Shown: positions 1-11,822 of the stretch, piece by piece
Position numbering within the stretch: the stretch's first letter is position 1
Layout of the letters: the number at the start of each line of letters is the position of its first letter
Assembly (NCBI GenBank): GCA_002812745.2
Contig: NCSJ02000320.1
Span: 1-47,946 of the forward strand
Origin: Scytalidium lignicola
Lineage: Eukaryota > Ascomycota > Leotiomycetes
Length of the DNA: 47,946 nt
Direction: 5' to 3'
Translations under genes and position numbers: made by a program
Notes under the pieces: model-generated
The model's database searches: none
Told to the model about the DNA's origin: nothing
What the model saw: only the letters and a program-made list of their open reading frames with translations

Positions 1-465
1 ATTACATATAAAAATAGATTATCATATATCAGATAACTCTTTATTTAAGACCACCATTACTCAGAATTACACTTAACATGTAAGATTATTCTTAATCTTA
101 TATTATAATAATCAAAAATATATTAATAGAAATGTTAAACCCTGAATCAGGAGATAATAATATTGATTCTTAACATTTTATTATAGCTTTTTGATTATTA
201 CACATAAGAGTAGATCAGCATATGTCAGATAATTCTCTATTAAAGATTCCTATTGCTCAGAGTCACATTAATTATAATCGATAACCTAGATTATAAAATT
301 GAACTTCTTTAGACGCTAGAGACTGGTCCTTAAAGTATAAATGTTTGTTTTTATCTCTTACTTTCACCTATTTATTATCAATATCTAACTTAATCTTAAG
401 GTGTTAAATCTAGCGTATTAGATCTACTTTTACCATTTATTTTTTCTCCTTGAAATCTCGTCAAT
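1..465. repeat. AT-rich decayed repeat region
   Basis: Very AT-rich DNA with no coding potential. A segment at about 15-75 recurs in the same orientation at about 211-271, 196 bp away. Most differences are C/T and G/A transitions, as expected of RIP-type decay in ascomycetes (inference). Between the copies lies an imperfect inverted repeat (97-138 with 170-208). The last ~40 bases before 466 are the likely leader of the small secreted protein gene. Confidence 0.6.
97..208. repeat. Imperfect inverted repeat, arms about 40 bp
   Basis: The left arm 97-138 and right arm 170-208 are reverse complements with a few mismatches and gaps, around a 31-base spacer. Both arms share the core AATAATCAAAAA (one strand each) and end inward in GTTAA/TTAAC. 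The shape suits a relic of a small inverted-repeat element. No coding sequence or clear target-site duplication is visible. Confidence 0.55.
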
Positions 466-899
466 ATGCAATTTTCAGCCCCCCTCACGGTCTTTGCCAG
501 CTTCGTGGCAGCTGTCTCTGCTGTCAACTATGCCTCAATCTGTACGGACACCAGCCTCGGAGGAGATTGTGCCACCCTTTCTGGTGGAAACAATGTCTGC
601 AGTATGCTAAGTGTTTTTTTCATGGAGAGTCTTGTTATATAACTAAATGAGCCTAGTAAATCTAGTTGACTTTGGCTTTAACGACTCTATCGGTTCGATC
701 CAGCAATTTCCGGGTGTCTCCTGCTCCTTCTGGACGTAAGTCTTACATCGGGCTGCCGGACACCGTCCCAGCTGCTAACATGCTCAGTGACGACAATTGC
801 TCGGGAAACATGCCCATCAAAGGTGCTAAAGGCACAGGTGTTATTAATGTCCAGGGCAGCGACTTCCAGTCATTCAGCTCCGCTCGCTGCACTTCCTAA
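466..899 (+). CDS. Small secreted cysteine-rich protein (105 aa, three exons)
   Basis: Join 466-601, 666-735, 788-899. Intron 1 (602-665) starts GTATGC and ends CTAG; intron 2 (736-787) has GTAAGT, a GCTAAC branch site and CAG. The first 19 residues form a clear signal peptide (hydrophobic core, AVSA cleavage region). The mature protein has six cysteines at 26, 35, 45, 65, 73 and 103, an even number that suits three disulfides. The stretch CSFWTDDNCSG (65-75) recalls the aromatic-x-D-x-N-C-x-G pattern of beta/gamma-crystallin-like secreted fungal proteins, but this is only a resemblance. It sits alone beside AT-rich repeat DNA, a common setting for effector-like genes. No enzyme motif is present and the function is unknown. 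Without the splicing the frame stops just after exon 1, so the gene model depends on both introns. Confidence 0.75.
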
Positions 900-2973
900 T
901 TTGCCATTTCTGGCAGTTGGGCACCACGTAGGCCATGCATTAGAGGCTGGGCTTACTATTATCCAGCCAAGGTGATATAATAGAGACCTCATTCATGTCA
1001 TATAGTACTCTTTAAGTATTATTAAATAATTAAGATATATAACAATTAAAACTTCACTTCATTTGCAAATTAAATATTTGTAGCATGCTCACTAGAAGGT
1101 AGAATTAGAAGGTGGAGTTAGGGTGACCTCGGAGCTCATGATGGCTCTGCAAAGGGGTCTGCTACAGTAAGAAGTGGCGAAAGTCTCAGCACATTGCGGA
1201 CCAACGATAGCAGTAGTGATAAAGGTAACATTTTTCGATTGTACGCTAGAAAGAGATAATTGTAATTTTTATCAAACCCCGAACAGATTTAATTCTGTAA
1301 GTTGTTTAATAAAGTGAAAAAGCATTGAGTAAACGAGGACTTGGAAGAAAGGAGCCATTACAAGTTAAGACTTTAATCTGTATAAATAAGCTGTCTTGGA
1401 CCATGTCGATTTTATAACTCAAGAAGTGCGTTTACTGAAGGACGGTTCGATAGACATAATCACTTGTCCTAAAAAAATGGGTTTACGGTGAGGGTTTAAG
1501 AGATAGTAAGGCAAGGCCTAAGGGGATTCAAGCCACTTAAAGATGTCGAAAACATTAAAGCTACACAGATCGATTTCCCCTGCCAGACGGGGAAAATCAA
1601 GCAACTAAAGAAAAGCAGATGAGCATGATTCGATTTAGAAAAGAAAATCAACCAAAGAAAGAAAGCGCATCCGCATTTTCTCCATGGTCCCTAGCTTCTG
1701 CCTGCGTCCAAAACTCTTAACCTGAAACCGAAAAGCAAAACCCTGTGCTTGCTCTTAACCTCAGCCTTGTGGATTCAATAAACGACGTTTCTTCCTCGGG
1801 TCTAGTCAACCACAGCTATGGGATCTCGAGGTTCTGAGCATTACTCAATTGGATCCAGGATATCATTGGTCCAATCTTTGCTATCACTAGCTCTTGCATT
1901 ACTCTGCATTTGGCTTCTGTCTTGCTACAAGGAATCTGCGAGTTAACCATTTAATTACTCAAATGCAGATTCCATCTGTCCTCTTACATTTTCGAACCTT
2001 TTCGAAGCAAGATCTGCAGAATCTCAGGTTATAGCACGCAACAAAACTTAGCACAACCCCTGATAATGCACTCTTACTCCCTTAAAGGTAGCGTTGAGTT
2101 ATAATGGTCTTTCCTTACTACAAGGGATATGTAAAGTTCGGAGCTTTCATCGGTTTGTGAACCGTTAATTTCAGAAATGTTTGATACCATTTCTTGCCAA
2201 TATAAATTTCGATTCCTTCATATCTCTTTTGGTGTCTTCATGCTCTATCCCCGCAGTCAGTAGCCTCAAGTGTGTGTATCTGATTACACTCTTCAGCTTA
2301 ATCCTCTTAAATCATCTAAATCATTGCAAGTAACAAGTCCTGTTCGGATGTTAATTGAGCTAGACTTTACCAAATTGATCCTCTATCTTTCTATTTCCAT
2401 CTCCATTTAGAACGTGAGCATCTTAGTCATAGATGTCCTCGCTATAGCTTGGCCAGCCTTTCTTTCCCAGAATTAAGGTTCGCTAGCAGTGCAAGTAATC
2501 TGTGTGGTATTCCTTCTCTCTTCGTGCGGTCGCTACTTGGATGGTTTCAACGGACCAAAAGCATACAAAATACGTTGCTCCACTCTGGCACATTCTGTCA
2601 CCTCCACATTCAACAAACCAAGTAGTCTGGGCTCTAGCTACTATCATCTTGTTTCTACCCTCTACCCTTTCAGAATACATTTATTTAGGTGACTTAGTCC
2701 GCATTCAAGTTCTATCATGGGAAACGCTCATAGCACCTAATAGCCATCTTGTTGCAACTCTGGCTTCATCTGACAGTAGCTTTTGTCCAAGCATATACAC
2801 CTCGACGGCACGTCAACGAATGTATCTGTCCTTCTTGAATCCAGTTCGAAAGCACTACTGCTTCATCACACTTGAATTAAAAGTACAACAGAAGAAAAAG
2901 TAAACCGAGCTTCTATTATACCGAATATCTGAACTATGCTATAACACCATTCAAAATCGATTGAGTTAACAAT
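900..2973. other. Long intergenic region, no gene seen
   Basis: About 2.07 kb between the secreted protein and the kinase gene. The first ~180 bases are AT-rich (3' end of the secreted gene). All frames are heavily interrupted; the longest open stretch (2502-2903, plus) resembles no protein family and has no coding-like composition. The last several hundred bases probably hold the promoter and leader of the kinase gene. I see no tRNA, repeat or transposase remnant that I can defend. Confidence 0.5.
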
Positions 2974-5900
2974 ATGAGGAACTCGCAGCACGTTCACTTA
3001 CCCCCAAACCGCCAACCTCTATCTGAAGCAACTCAGCGTACCAACAATTGTCAACAGAGTCCAACGCGGTCATCAAAGCGTTCTACTCTAATTCCAAATA
3101 AAAGCACCAAATACCCGGACGTTCAAAAAACTGACAATCCTTCGCGTTACAATATATCAACCCGAGGCCTTAACAATTCTGAAACCCCCGATATACCAGC
3201 TGTCGTCTTCAATGCAGAGAATCCGCAACTTCGTAAATCGTCGCGGGACAATATTACGACACAGTCAAAGAGAAATTCTCAGATATCAACAACCTCGAAC
3301 GGATCAGATGGCAAAAGAATTAAGGCGACCATTGGACCTTGGAAACTGGGCAAAACCTTAGGGAAAGGTGCTACGGCTCGAGTTCGGTTAGCAAGACATG
3401 CTGTCACTGGCCAAGAAGCTGCAATCAAGATAGTTCAAAAGAAGAACGCACAAATGTCCCAGGCTGGAAGTCTAGCGGCATTTGATAAAGCAGAAGCAAA
3501 CCTATCTGGCCCTGAGTATGGCTTCCGACGAATGCCCGTAGGAATTGAGCGTGAGGTTGCCATAATGAAGTTGATTCAACATCCAAATATTATCAAGCTT
3601 TTTGATATCTGGGAGAATCACACAGAAATGTGAGTATCTCAGTACTTCTGTGTACTCTAGGCTAATGCTATTCAGATATCTTGTGCTTGAGTACGTTGAC
3701 AACGGGGAGCTTTTCGACCATATCAGCACGAATGGCAGATTAGAGGAGGAAGAAGCTGTGAAGTATTTTCGTCAAATCTTAAGTGCTGTTGGATACTGCC
3801 ATTCCTTTAACATATGTCACCGAGATCTGAAGCCGGAAAATATTCTATTAACCAAAGATCACACTATCAAAATTGCTGACTTTGGAATGGCTGCGTTGCA
3901 TCAGAGTCCCGATCATAAGCTCAAAACTTCATGTGGAAGCCCCCATTATGCTGCTCCAGAACTGATTCGAGGGGTTAGTTATCATGGCGATAAGGTTGAT
4001 ATTTGGAGTATAGGGGTAATACTCTATGCTACTCTAGCTGGAAGACTGCCATTCGATGTTGAACCAGGCACAAAAGATTGGATGCAAATTTTGCTAATCA
4101 GGATTAGGAAGGGTGCTTATCATATGATGCCTCATTTTTCGCCAGAAGCGGAAGATCTAATCCGGAAGATGTTAGAGGTTAATCCTAAGGATAGAATCAC
4201 ATTGCCCCAAATATGGAGTCATCCTCTTCTACGAAAATATGATTATCTGGACGACTATGGTAACGGGCAAGTGCCTAACTATCCAAATGTTCAGGAGTGT
4301 GGAAGTTATGTGTGCAAAAGAACGGATATCGACCGGGACCTCCTTCGTAACTTAAGAGCTATGTGGCATACCCTCAAAGAGGAGGAACTCATCAACAAAC
4401 TACTCAGTAAGCAGTAGGTTTATACATCTTCTATTTTACTGTATTCAATGAGAAATATGACCTATGAACTAACTCATCTAAAGACCGAATGATCAAAAGG
4501 CATTTTATGGCCTTTTGTTGAAATACAGAGAAGCCCAACTTGAGAACTATGTTCCCTATCTTGAGTGCTCCAACAGTGACTATCACCATGTACGACCAGT
4601 AGTTATGACCAAAGCATATTCAACTTCTCAATTCCCTCGGCCATATGCGAAGGGTCATGGTCGTCAGGTGTCAAGGTTTACCGTGATCAACAATACAGCA
4701 GAGACAGCGAACATATACGATCCTTTCAGATCACCATACCCACAACAACCCCGGAATCAAGAGACAGGTGGAATTGCAAAGATCAACACACTCTCTTCTA
4801 GAATCACTGCAGGAGACATATCTAAAAGAGCAAATAATCGCAATACCATTCCTGGACTTCTATCCCCCTCTAGAGCATCATCTACTGCGGATTCTGTTGC
4901 CCGAGCCAGGGGACATCTAAGAGTTCCAACATCTAGTCGCAGGTTTTCAACCCGGAGTTCATTAACCAATTCAGCCCAAAGCCTCAGTAGTGCTCTTCAT
5001 GTACGGGCTACAATCGGTCACAGACGTAGAGTTAGTTTTCAAAATATTCATCGACGCTCCACCAACATTGAGACGGCCGTTGGGGATGACCAGCTAAGTA
5101 AAGTTCAGAGGCACCATAGCAACCATACGGAGGTTACTGATGATGGAGGAACCATGCTGAGAGCTGTTTCCAGTCTGACAGAAAACCGGGTAGCTTTTAG
5201 TCAGTCCGAGAGATCAGGTAGCTCGGTGTCTAACTTACACCTGTCGACCGAGACAACCCGTCAAACCAGTCAACCGTGGACAGATGACATGCGCCAACTT
5301 AGCAGAAGCCTTGCCAAGACCTGTGATGAAGCGTTCAACAGGTCCTCGGTAATATCAAGTGTTGGCAGCACTGGAAATTTGCGAGCTACGGAAAGCCCTT
5401 TATCTTCTTTCGAGCAGAGTTTCAGCCTCAATGATATCCTACAGCCGACACTCCCTCGACCTCAGCTTGCTGCAACGCATCAGCGTATGAATAGTTCTAT
5501 TTTCGATATTCGACCTTTACCGGCACCACCTACTCGCACCGAGTCTCTGAGACTAGAACTCGTAAAGGCACGAGAACAAGCAGAGCTACGCAGGCTGGTT
5601 GGAAAAGATGGTTCTCCTCGATACCTTGACAAAATGGTAACACACCTTGATAATCTTACGCAGCCTGAGCCGCCTATAGCCCAAGACAATGCTAGATACA
5701 AGCGGAATTTTTCTGCTCAGACAGAACCAGGATATTCTAGGCCCAGAAGCGGGCTGCATCCTATTCAAGAAATGTCCCCAATCAAGTCTGGCGGCCAACG
5801 AGCTATCTCTAATCCTCTTCCAAGCACACCCGTCAAAGAAAAAAGGCATCGTGGTCATGAACGTAACCAGGGATCTGATGTTACGAGTACCATTCGTATA

Positions 5901-7089
5901 GTCAACCCACTGCCGCAACTCAGTCCCGTCAGGATGCCAGCCCCTTTAACGATCCGAAAAATCAAATCCCAGGTTAATTCTTCTTCATCAATTTCTCACG
6001 GTGAACTAGGCTCTATTTCTGCTATCCGGCCGAACAACAGTAATGGTATTAGAGAAAGTCAACAGTACAAACACGATCATTCTCTAGATATTAAACCACC
6101 TCCAACACACATACCTCAGGTCCATAATGATAAACGTCTTGCCAATGACAGAAGCATTGGCAATATTCCAAAGATGCCGAATTGGCTCAAACGAAATTCA
6201 AAAGGCTCCATTGAAATCAAAGACCAGCTATCGGCAGAAGGACGAACTGCATCTGGTTCGCTCTCTATCAGTTACAATGTGGAAGAAGTAATTCCCCGTC
6301 CCCCGAAGAAAAGAAAGAAGAAGTTCCAACTTGGGAGATTTTTCAGAAGAAACAGAAACAAGAAAGGTATGACTTCCAAGAACTTGTTGTGAACCCGGAT
6401 TTTGCATATTAACCAGGTCAAATAGAGAATTATATCTTCGAAGAGACAGCAAGTACCCCGGATCAGTCCATGATGCATTACCACAGTGACTACAGCCCGT
6501 CCGAGATCGTGGACCCAGAAGCCGTAAGAGCTCGACAGATTGAGCCTCGACAGAGTTGGATTGCACGATTATTCAACGTCAAGCCGGCCAACGGATACAT
6601 CTGCATGACCCTCTCCAAGCGTCAAGCCCGACGGGAAATCACCCAGGTCCTCAGAGACTGGAGACAATACGGCATTCGAGATATTCAGGTCGACAAGGAA
6701 AGAAACATTGTCTTTGGCAAAGTTGGTGCGACGAACTGTGAGTTTCACCCCCTACCACCGTACGAAATAAACCTCTATGAGAAATTTCAGTGTCTCCTGT
6801 TTCTCAAACCTATAGACGAAAAGTACTACTAGCATCTAGTTTACTAACACAATTCCCCTAACTAGATCTCGGAATGAAGGAGGTGTCCTTTGCCGGAGAA
6901 ATCATGACTATTGTTGAGCATGGTAAGAGATCACATCTGAGCATTGCAAAGTTCACGCAGGAAAGAGGAGCGGCAAGCAGTTTCTTCAAGGTGATTGAGA
7001 CGCTAGAGATGGTCCTGAAGTGTCGAGGATTCCTTGTCGCTGATGAGCACAAGAAAGCGATGATGGTGCAGACATTGAAGGCTGCTTAA
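2974..7089 (+). CDS. Gin4/Hsl1/Kcc4 (Nim1/Cdr2-like) septum/morphogenesis protein kinase
   Basis: Join 2974-3629, 3676-4413, 4484-6366, 6417-6737, 6866-7089; 1273 aa. The CAMKL-type kinase domain runs from about 124 to 405: glycine loop GKTLGKGATARV, lysine K152, HRDLKPEN (catalytic D269), DFG 287-289, T-loop KTSCGSPHYAAPE. A family insert (about 155-190) lies between the lysine and helix C. After the catalytic domain comes the family segment QKAFYGLLLKYREAQLENY, split across intron 2. Intron 2 uses the GTAGGT donor at 4414; the nearer GTAAGC would break frame. A long Ser/Arg-rich disordered middle follows. The last ~120 residues, encoded by exons 4-5, look like the fungal KA1 membrane-binding domain. 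Relatives sit at the septin collar or cortical nodes and inhibit Wee1/Swe1 to time mitosis. The exact orthologue (Gin4, Hsl1 or Cdr2) cannot be fixed from sequence alone. Confidence 0.92.
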
Positions 7090-8132
7090 TCAAATTGTGT
7101 ATTCTTGACAGAAGATTACAATCTCTTGACGCACATTGTATTGTATAAAGTAGTATCACAAGGAACAAACCTGGAAGGCAAGTGTAAGACTAGATGAATA
7201 CCTCAGAGAATGAAGAAATGGTAGAAAAAAAATAAGTGGGAAATTTTAATTGGTCATTTTGGCCATGCAGTGTTGTGCTGTGCTATTGCGAGTATCTCAT
7301 GTAATTTACATTTTTGAAAATAAATAATTCTCAAGGAAAAAACTTCAAGACCTAGTAGAAGAATAATTTGTGTCTGCAGAACAAAGAAATTGAGCAACGA
7401 AAAAAAAAAAAAAGCCGTACACGTGTATCAGTCCCTCAGTCCCTCCCTTTCAGCCAAGCCAAGCCAAAAGAAAAAGAAAGAAGAGAAAGAAAAAGCAAAA
7501 AGATGACGAAATAACCCCCGCGTGTTCGTCAATCATTTCCCTTATTCTTCCTGTCGCAATATTGACCCTAAAATAAAAAGAAGTACAGTACGTATTAATC
7601 TCCTCGCTCCCCTAACCAGGAAAGAATCAACCCNAAAAAAAAAGGGTCCGAGAAACCCGATATTCCATAGCCTCTCTCTCTCCCCCTGCACCCTTGCATC
7701 AATAAAAAAAAAAACCCTCCGATACAGAAAAAAGAAGGATAGGGCTTGTACGTCCGTACAGTACAGTACAAGTTACATAGAGGTTGGTTACATTTTTTAC
7801 TTGATTACTGTATATTACCTATTGATTAATAAGTTAATTTTAATTTAATTTAATTTAAAATTTCCTCACAATACACACACGCACACACATCCAATCCTTC
7901 TAGAAGGAAAAAAACAAAAGAGTGAACCAAAAAAAAAATTTCCCGATATTTGTGCAAAAAGCACCAAAAACGTGCGCATGTGCACAAAACGTTTGCTCCC
8001 ATCGTGCTGGGTAAAAAAAACGGAGAAAGGTGGAGGGAAAAAAAAAGGCCGCTTTCTTTTCCGATTTCAGGGTCGAGCGGCGGAAATACTGTAACATACA
8101 GTATTAAGGTCCAGCTGGCAAAAGGTCCCTTG

Positions 8133-8153
8133 TCTCTCTCTCTCTCTCTCTCT
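8133..8153. repeat. (TC)n microsatellite
   Basis: About ten uninterrupted TC dinucleotides in the convergent intergenic gap. Confidence 0.9.
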
Positions 8154-8860
8154 GCCAGTCTGCGTCGCACAACCTGACTGCTGCAGTGCATTCATTTCTA
8201 AATGCCGAAGACCAAAGGGCCAGCGCCATGTGCTCCCGTTGAAACTTGCAGCTGCCATCAGCCAGCGACTTTTTTTTTCTGGTCGCTGTGTGTGTGTGAG
8301 TTGGTTGTGTGCGTGCGTGCGCAGGACCAGCAAGATCCAGTGCACGGACAATGACCGCCTCTGTTCCCACTCGGTGGAGTTCGAGTCCTTGTAGCCTTGC
8401 ATTGGCATCTTGGGGGAGGGGAGTCCAGATCCCCGTTCTTCAGTCGTAACGGCTTTGCTTGCTTGCTTGCATTATTCCCTTGTGCAACTCCAAAGCAGTA
8501 AGCAGCATTCTCGGCATCGAGATCTGAAGTCTTAATTATTGTGCGTGAGGCTCATATGTAATCATTGCTTTTTATTACTTGCTACTTGTACTGTACTGTA
8601 TTGTACTTCCTACCAATGAAGAAAATCTCAAGACTTCCCAACACACAAACAAAAAAGATAAAACCAATATTTCTCCTTTGTATTCTTTTGTACAGTACAG
8701 TGCAGTACATATATAAATAAACATGTCACGATACCCAGTATCTCTCCTCCTACAAGCACGTAATTTGTATTTTCCAACCACACAACGATTTCTCTGAATC
8801 ATTTACCTCCCGTGCCTTTTCTTCTTGCCCTATACTTTGAAAAGGGAGTAGTCCTCCAGA

Positions 8861-8880
8861 ACAAACAAACAAACAAACAA
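8861..8880. repeat. (ACAA)n microsatellite
   Basis: Five tandem ACAA units in non-coding DNA, followed directly by GCAGTT. Confidence 0.9.
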
Positions 8881-9155
8881 GCAGTTATGAACCAATACCC
8901 TAAAAATCCCTGAACTCCAAAATTTCTGTTGTATGTTTGCCTTCAAAATATCATCACCACCACCGCTTGAAAACCCCCTTGCTCGAAACCCGTTCCTGCC
9001 GTTTAGAGTGCTGATTTATATAATAATAATAAGAGGAAGAAAGTAACGGAGTACTGATAAATACTTCGTACTTTTTAACGAGGGACAAAGAAAAAAAATG
9101 GGATGGGAAGTTTTCATGTTATATGCTCGTATGTATGTGTGTTATGGGGACATGG

Positions 9156-10484
9156 TCATAACACGGCCTCGCTCGGATGGGTGTNGGGGGGAGAGGAACA
9201 TCCGNTCGTCGGCGCAATGGATCGTGGAGCCGCCTCGATGACATAATTAACCCCGTCCTCTGAGGCATAAGATGGCGGCCTATTTCCAGTTGGGCGAGAT
9301 GAATCCTCCTCCCCCTCCTCAATGGATGGGGATTGGCGCTCCAAATCCACTCCATTGTTGGTATTACGTTGCCAGAAAATCCGATCAGGATCTACTCTCT
9401 GTTTTTTTAAGACTTGATTAGTATATGACTAGTGTATTATTTGTTTATGTATAGACAGGTATTTTATATAAAAAATTGGGTTACTTACCACACTCTCCCT
9501 CCATAGTCCATAGGCTGGTGGTGGGTACTTGACTGCCTCGCTCACAATCCCAGCAGCTTCCTCGTCACGAGCAAGCACGATGGGGATGGGTACCGGGGGA
9601 TTTGCAAACCCTCCCGGTCCTACCATGGCTGGGAGGTTTCGAGGACTTGGCCGGTCGTCGTCAGACGGTGGATGAACTAACATCATGCAAAGACGGATAA
9701 GGGAGTGACAGAAGATAATGGTGATGATTAGGATGATGACAATTACTAAGACGTTGAATTCATCCGAGTGATCGGTCTTTGTGAGAGTGAGTGCCAGGTC
9801 TATTTTTTCCCATTAGTTTCTTCTTCTTTTCTGTATACATACATAGTTGGAAATATGTGTAGAGTTGTGTTGCATGTGTGGGGTGGAGCGGGGCAAACAG
9901 AGGGAGGGGGTTTTCTTACAAACTGTAAGAACCAAGGCAAGGACGAGTCCGGAAATAAAGCAGCTAAGGATCTTCATTCGAATCTTTCTGTTCTTGATTT
10001 TGGGCGCACACGTAAACCCCGTCTCGCGATTCTTGGTCTTCTTCCTTCTAACACGACCTGCGTCTGCCAAGTGAGCAAGGTGCAATTCTTCCGGGTCAAC
10101 TCCGACAAATCGTCTCCTTGAATCACGGCGACTCTGTGAAAAGGGCAGGGCAGCTGCTTGCTGCATTTCCTGGAACGAATTGGTGCTAAGGGGGCGGGGT
10201 TGTGCAGGAGGGGAAGGTGCACGTGGTGAAAGAGGTGCCGTCGACGACTGGGAGCTGACTGAGAGGTTCGATCTTGAATGATGTAGGTGTGGAAGCGTTA
10301 TTGGCGTGGAGGACATATATGGAAGACCAAATGGTAGGCGTGGAGTCTTGGGACTTTCTGGAGTGTGACTTCTTGTTGTTCCTACCCTCGATTCACCCGA
10401 GAATAGTCGATGGACTCCAGCTCTGGTATTCTCAGCTCGACCGACGGCGGTCCACCGCCCGTTGTCTCGTTGTCGCCGCGACAT
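9156..10484 (-). CDS. Unnamed two-TM membrane protein (372 aa)
   Basis: Complement join 9920-10484, 9489-9799, 9156-9398. Introns 9800-9919 and 9399-9488 have GTAAG donors; phases 1 and 0 join the frames cleanly. Residues 1-125 are Ser/Pro/Arg-rich and disordered. RRFVGVDPEELHLAHLADAG (125-143) reads like a conserved cytosolic motif before a basic stretch. Two hydrophobic segments follow, about 171-195 and 204-228, with only a few residues between them, making a helical hairpin. Exon 1 ends inside the first; the junction residue is Y189. The tail carries PPPAYGLWRESV joined by splicing to RVDPDRIFWQRN, the part that looks most conserved. I recognise this as a fungal protein type of unknown function, not a named family. 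Two Ns (9185, 9205) lie in the last 20 codons, so the extreme C-terminus and its frame are uncertain. Confidence 0.75.
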
Positions 10485-11822
10485 TATGTTCCTAGCCTTA
10501 ACTCTAACGTCTTCGATGAGTTACGATGTAGAGGCTCCACAGCCGTAGAGCAATTAAAGAGCTTTGACAACAGGCTTTAAAGGGGTTCTTGTATCGCAGC
10601 TGACAATGCCTTCGCAATTACTCTCGGTCGCCCGCCCTGCAGGAAGCCGCACTTCTAGGATATAGTCCACCGGGGAAGTAGAGGGTGTGAAAGATCGGGT
10701 TGTTTTGATATTAATTGAGAACGAATGGTGAATGGTTGTTCAAACGAATGGCTGGAGTCTCCTGGAACCTAGCAGAACGATGATAATCTATTTGCTCCCA
10801 TTAAAAACCTAGAGAGGCAATGGGGTATCATAAAGAGGGGAAGAGCGTGAAATCTGAGAACCAAAGGAATGATCGTGGGGAGGCCAACACAAAACGCCCA
10901 AAGAACGATGCTCCTCACAGAGGAGACTTGAGGTTATAGAGAACAGTAATAAGACAGAGGGAAAGTTTACAAAAGAGAGGGTAAAACAAGAAGTTAGGAA
11001 GGCCAACTATTACTGCGCTGGAGAGAATGCGCAGCTGGAGAGATCCAGGACGCTCCAACCAAAGAGCCACATAAGGAAACAGCTCTGACAGATGGGGTTT
11101 TGGTAAGACAAAGGGAGGAGGAGCCCTGTGCTTCAGATTCCCTAAGAATAATGTCGGCGGGTTTCATGGCCACGGCCTGGGGACCAATCAGGCTGCGTCG
11201 ACTGCTTCGCGGCTTGGTTGCACAGACGTTTACTGGCTGACTGGTCACTCTCATCACTTGCTGCCACGGCCAGGCCGATCGTTTACGCGAGACTTCCCAA
11301 TTCAGCTCCTGTCATCCGCAATTGATTACAGTACTGTGTAGAACAGAACAGCCATGCCCAGCCTTTTGTGCAAAGGATGGTTGCAGTACATCCTGAGCTG
11401 CATCCTGCATAAGATTACAATTGTGCCTGGAGCTGCTACTGTACAGTAATCATTACCTGCCAAAGATAATTGGTGTCCATGAAGTCTTTTATTTTTGCTG
11501 CTCCTTTTTTGCTCCCAAGTAGACAAGCAGACAAGATAAGCAAAACAGCGCTGCCCTCTTGTTTATGTGATGAAATGGACGCATTGACGAGAACTGTGCG
11601 TGCATGCTACCGTGAGAAACTCCAAACCAGGGGATGCGGTATCATCGCTACCTACCCGTGCTGCAGTGCCCGTACCTTACATCAACGCCACCAACTCCAA
11701 AAGCATGCCAACTCCTGCTTAGCCGCCTATGACATTTCGTGATCCCTTCAGACCATCAATCCAGATACCGGCTCTCCTGCAGATACAAAAATGGTCGAGC
11801 GTTGTCTAGATTACAGATAGCT
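10485..11822. other. Intergenic region (promoter of the two-TM gene)
   Basis: About 1.34 kb between the start of the two-TM gene and the 3' end of the WD40 gene, both on the minus strand. It contains the exact 12-bp palindrome TACTGTACAGTA (11438-11449), a related TTACAGTACTGTGTA (11326-11340) and a CCAAT box in GACCAATCAGG near 11183. Open frames here are short and unconvincing. Confidence 0.45.

Larger units (their letters stand above)
7090..9155. other. Convergent intergenic gap with microsatellites and TACAGTA motifs
   Basis: About 2.07 kb between two 3' ends, long for a convergent gap. It holds (TC)n at 8133-8153, (TTGC)n at about 8454-8470, (ACAA)n at 8861-8880, a GT-rich run near 8287-8305, several A-runs and one N (7634). 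Repeated GTACAGTAC-type motifs occur at 7582-7593, 7756-7770, 8086-8104, 8586-8607 and 8686-8710. No open frame has coding character. The pyrimidine-rich tracts look more promoter-like than 3'-UTR-like, so an unannotated non-coding transcript is possible but not shown. Confidence 0.5.

Noticed and set aside
678..692. GGTTCGATCC as a tRNA B box
   Set aside because: Lies inside exon 2 of the secreted protein gene and has no A box or acceptor stem upstream.
2502..2903. 133-codon open frame upstream of the kinase gene
   Set aside because: No signal peptide, motif or splice logic; composition like the surrounding non-coding DNA.
4405..4410. GTAAGC as donor of the second kinase intron
   Set aside because: Strong donor, but it leaves one base of a codon and cannot join the conserved PNDQKAFYGLL frame; the GTAGGT at 4414 does.
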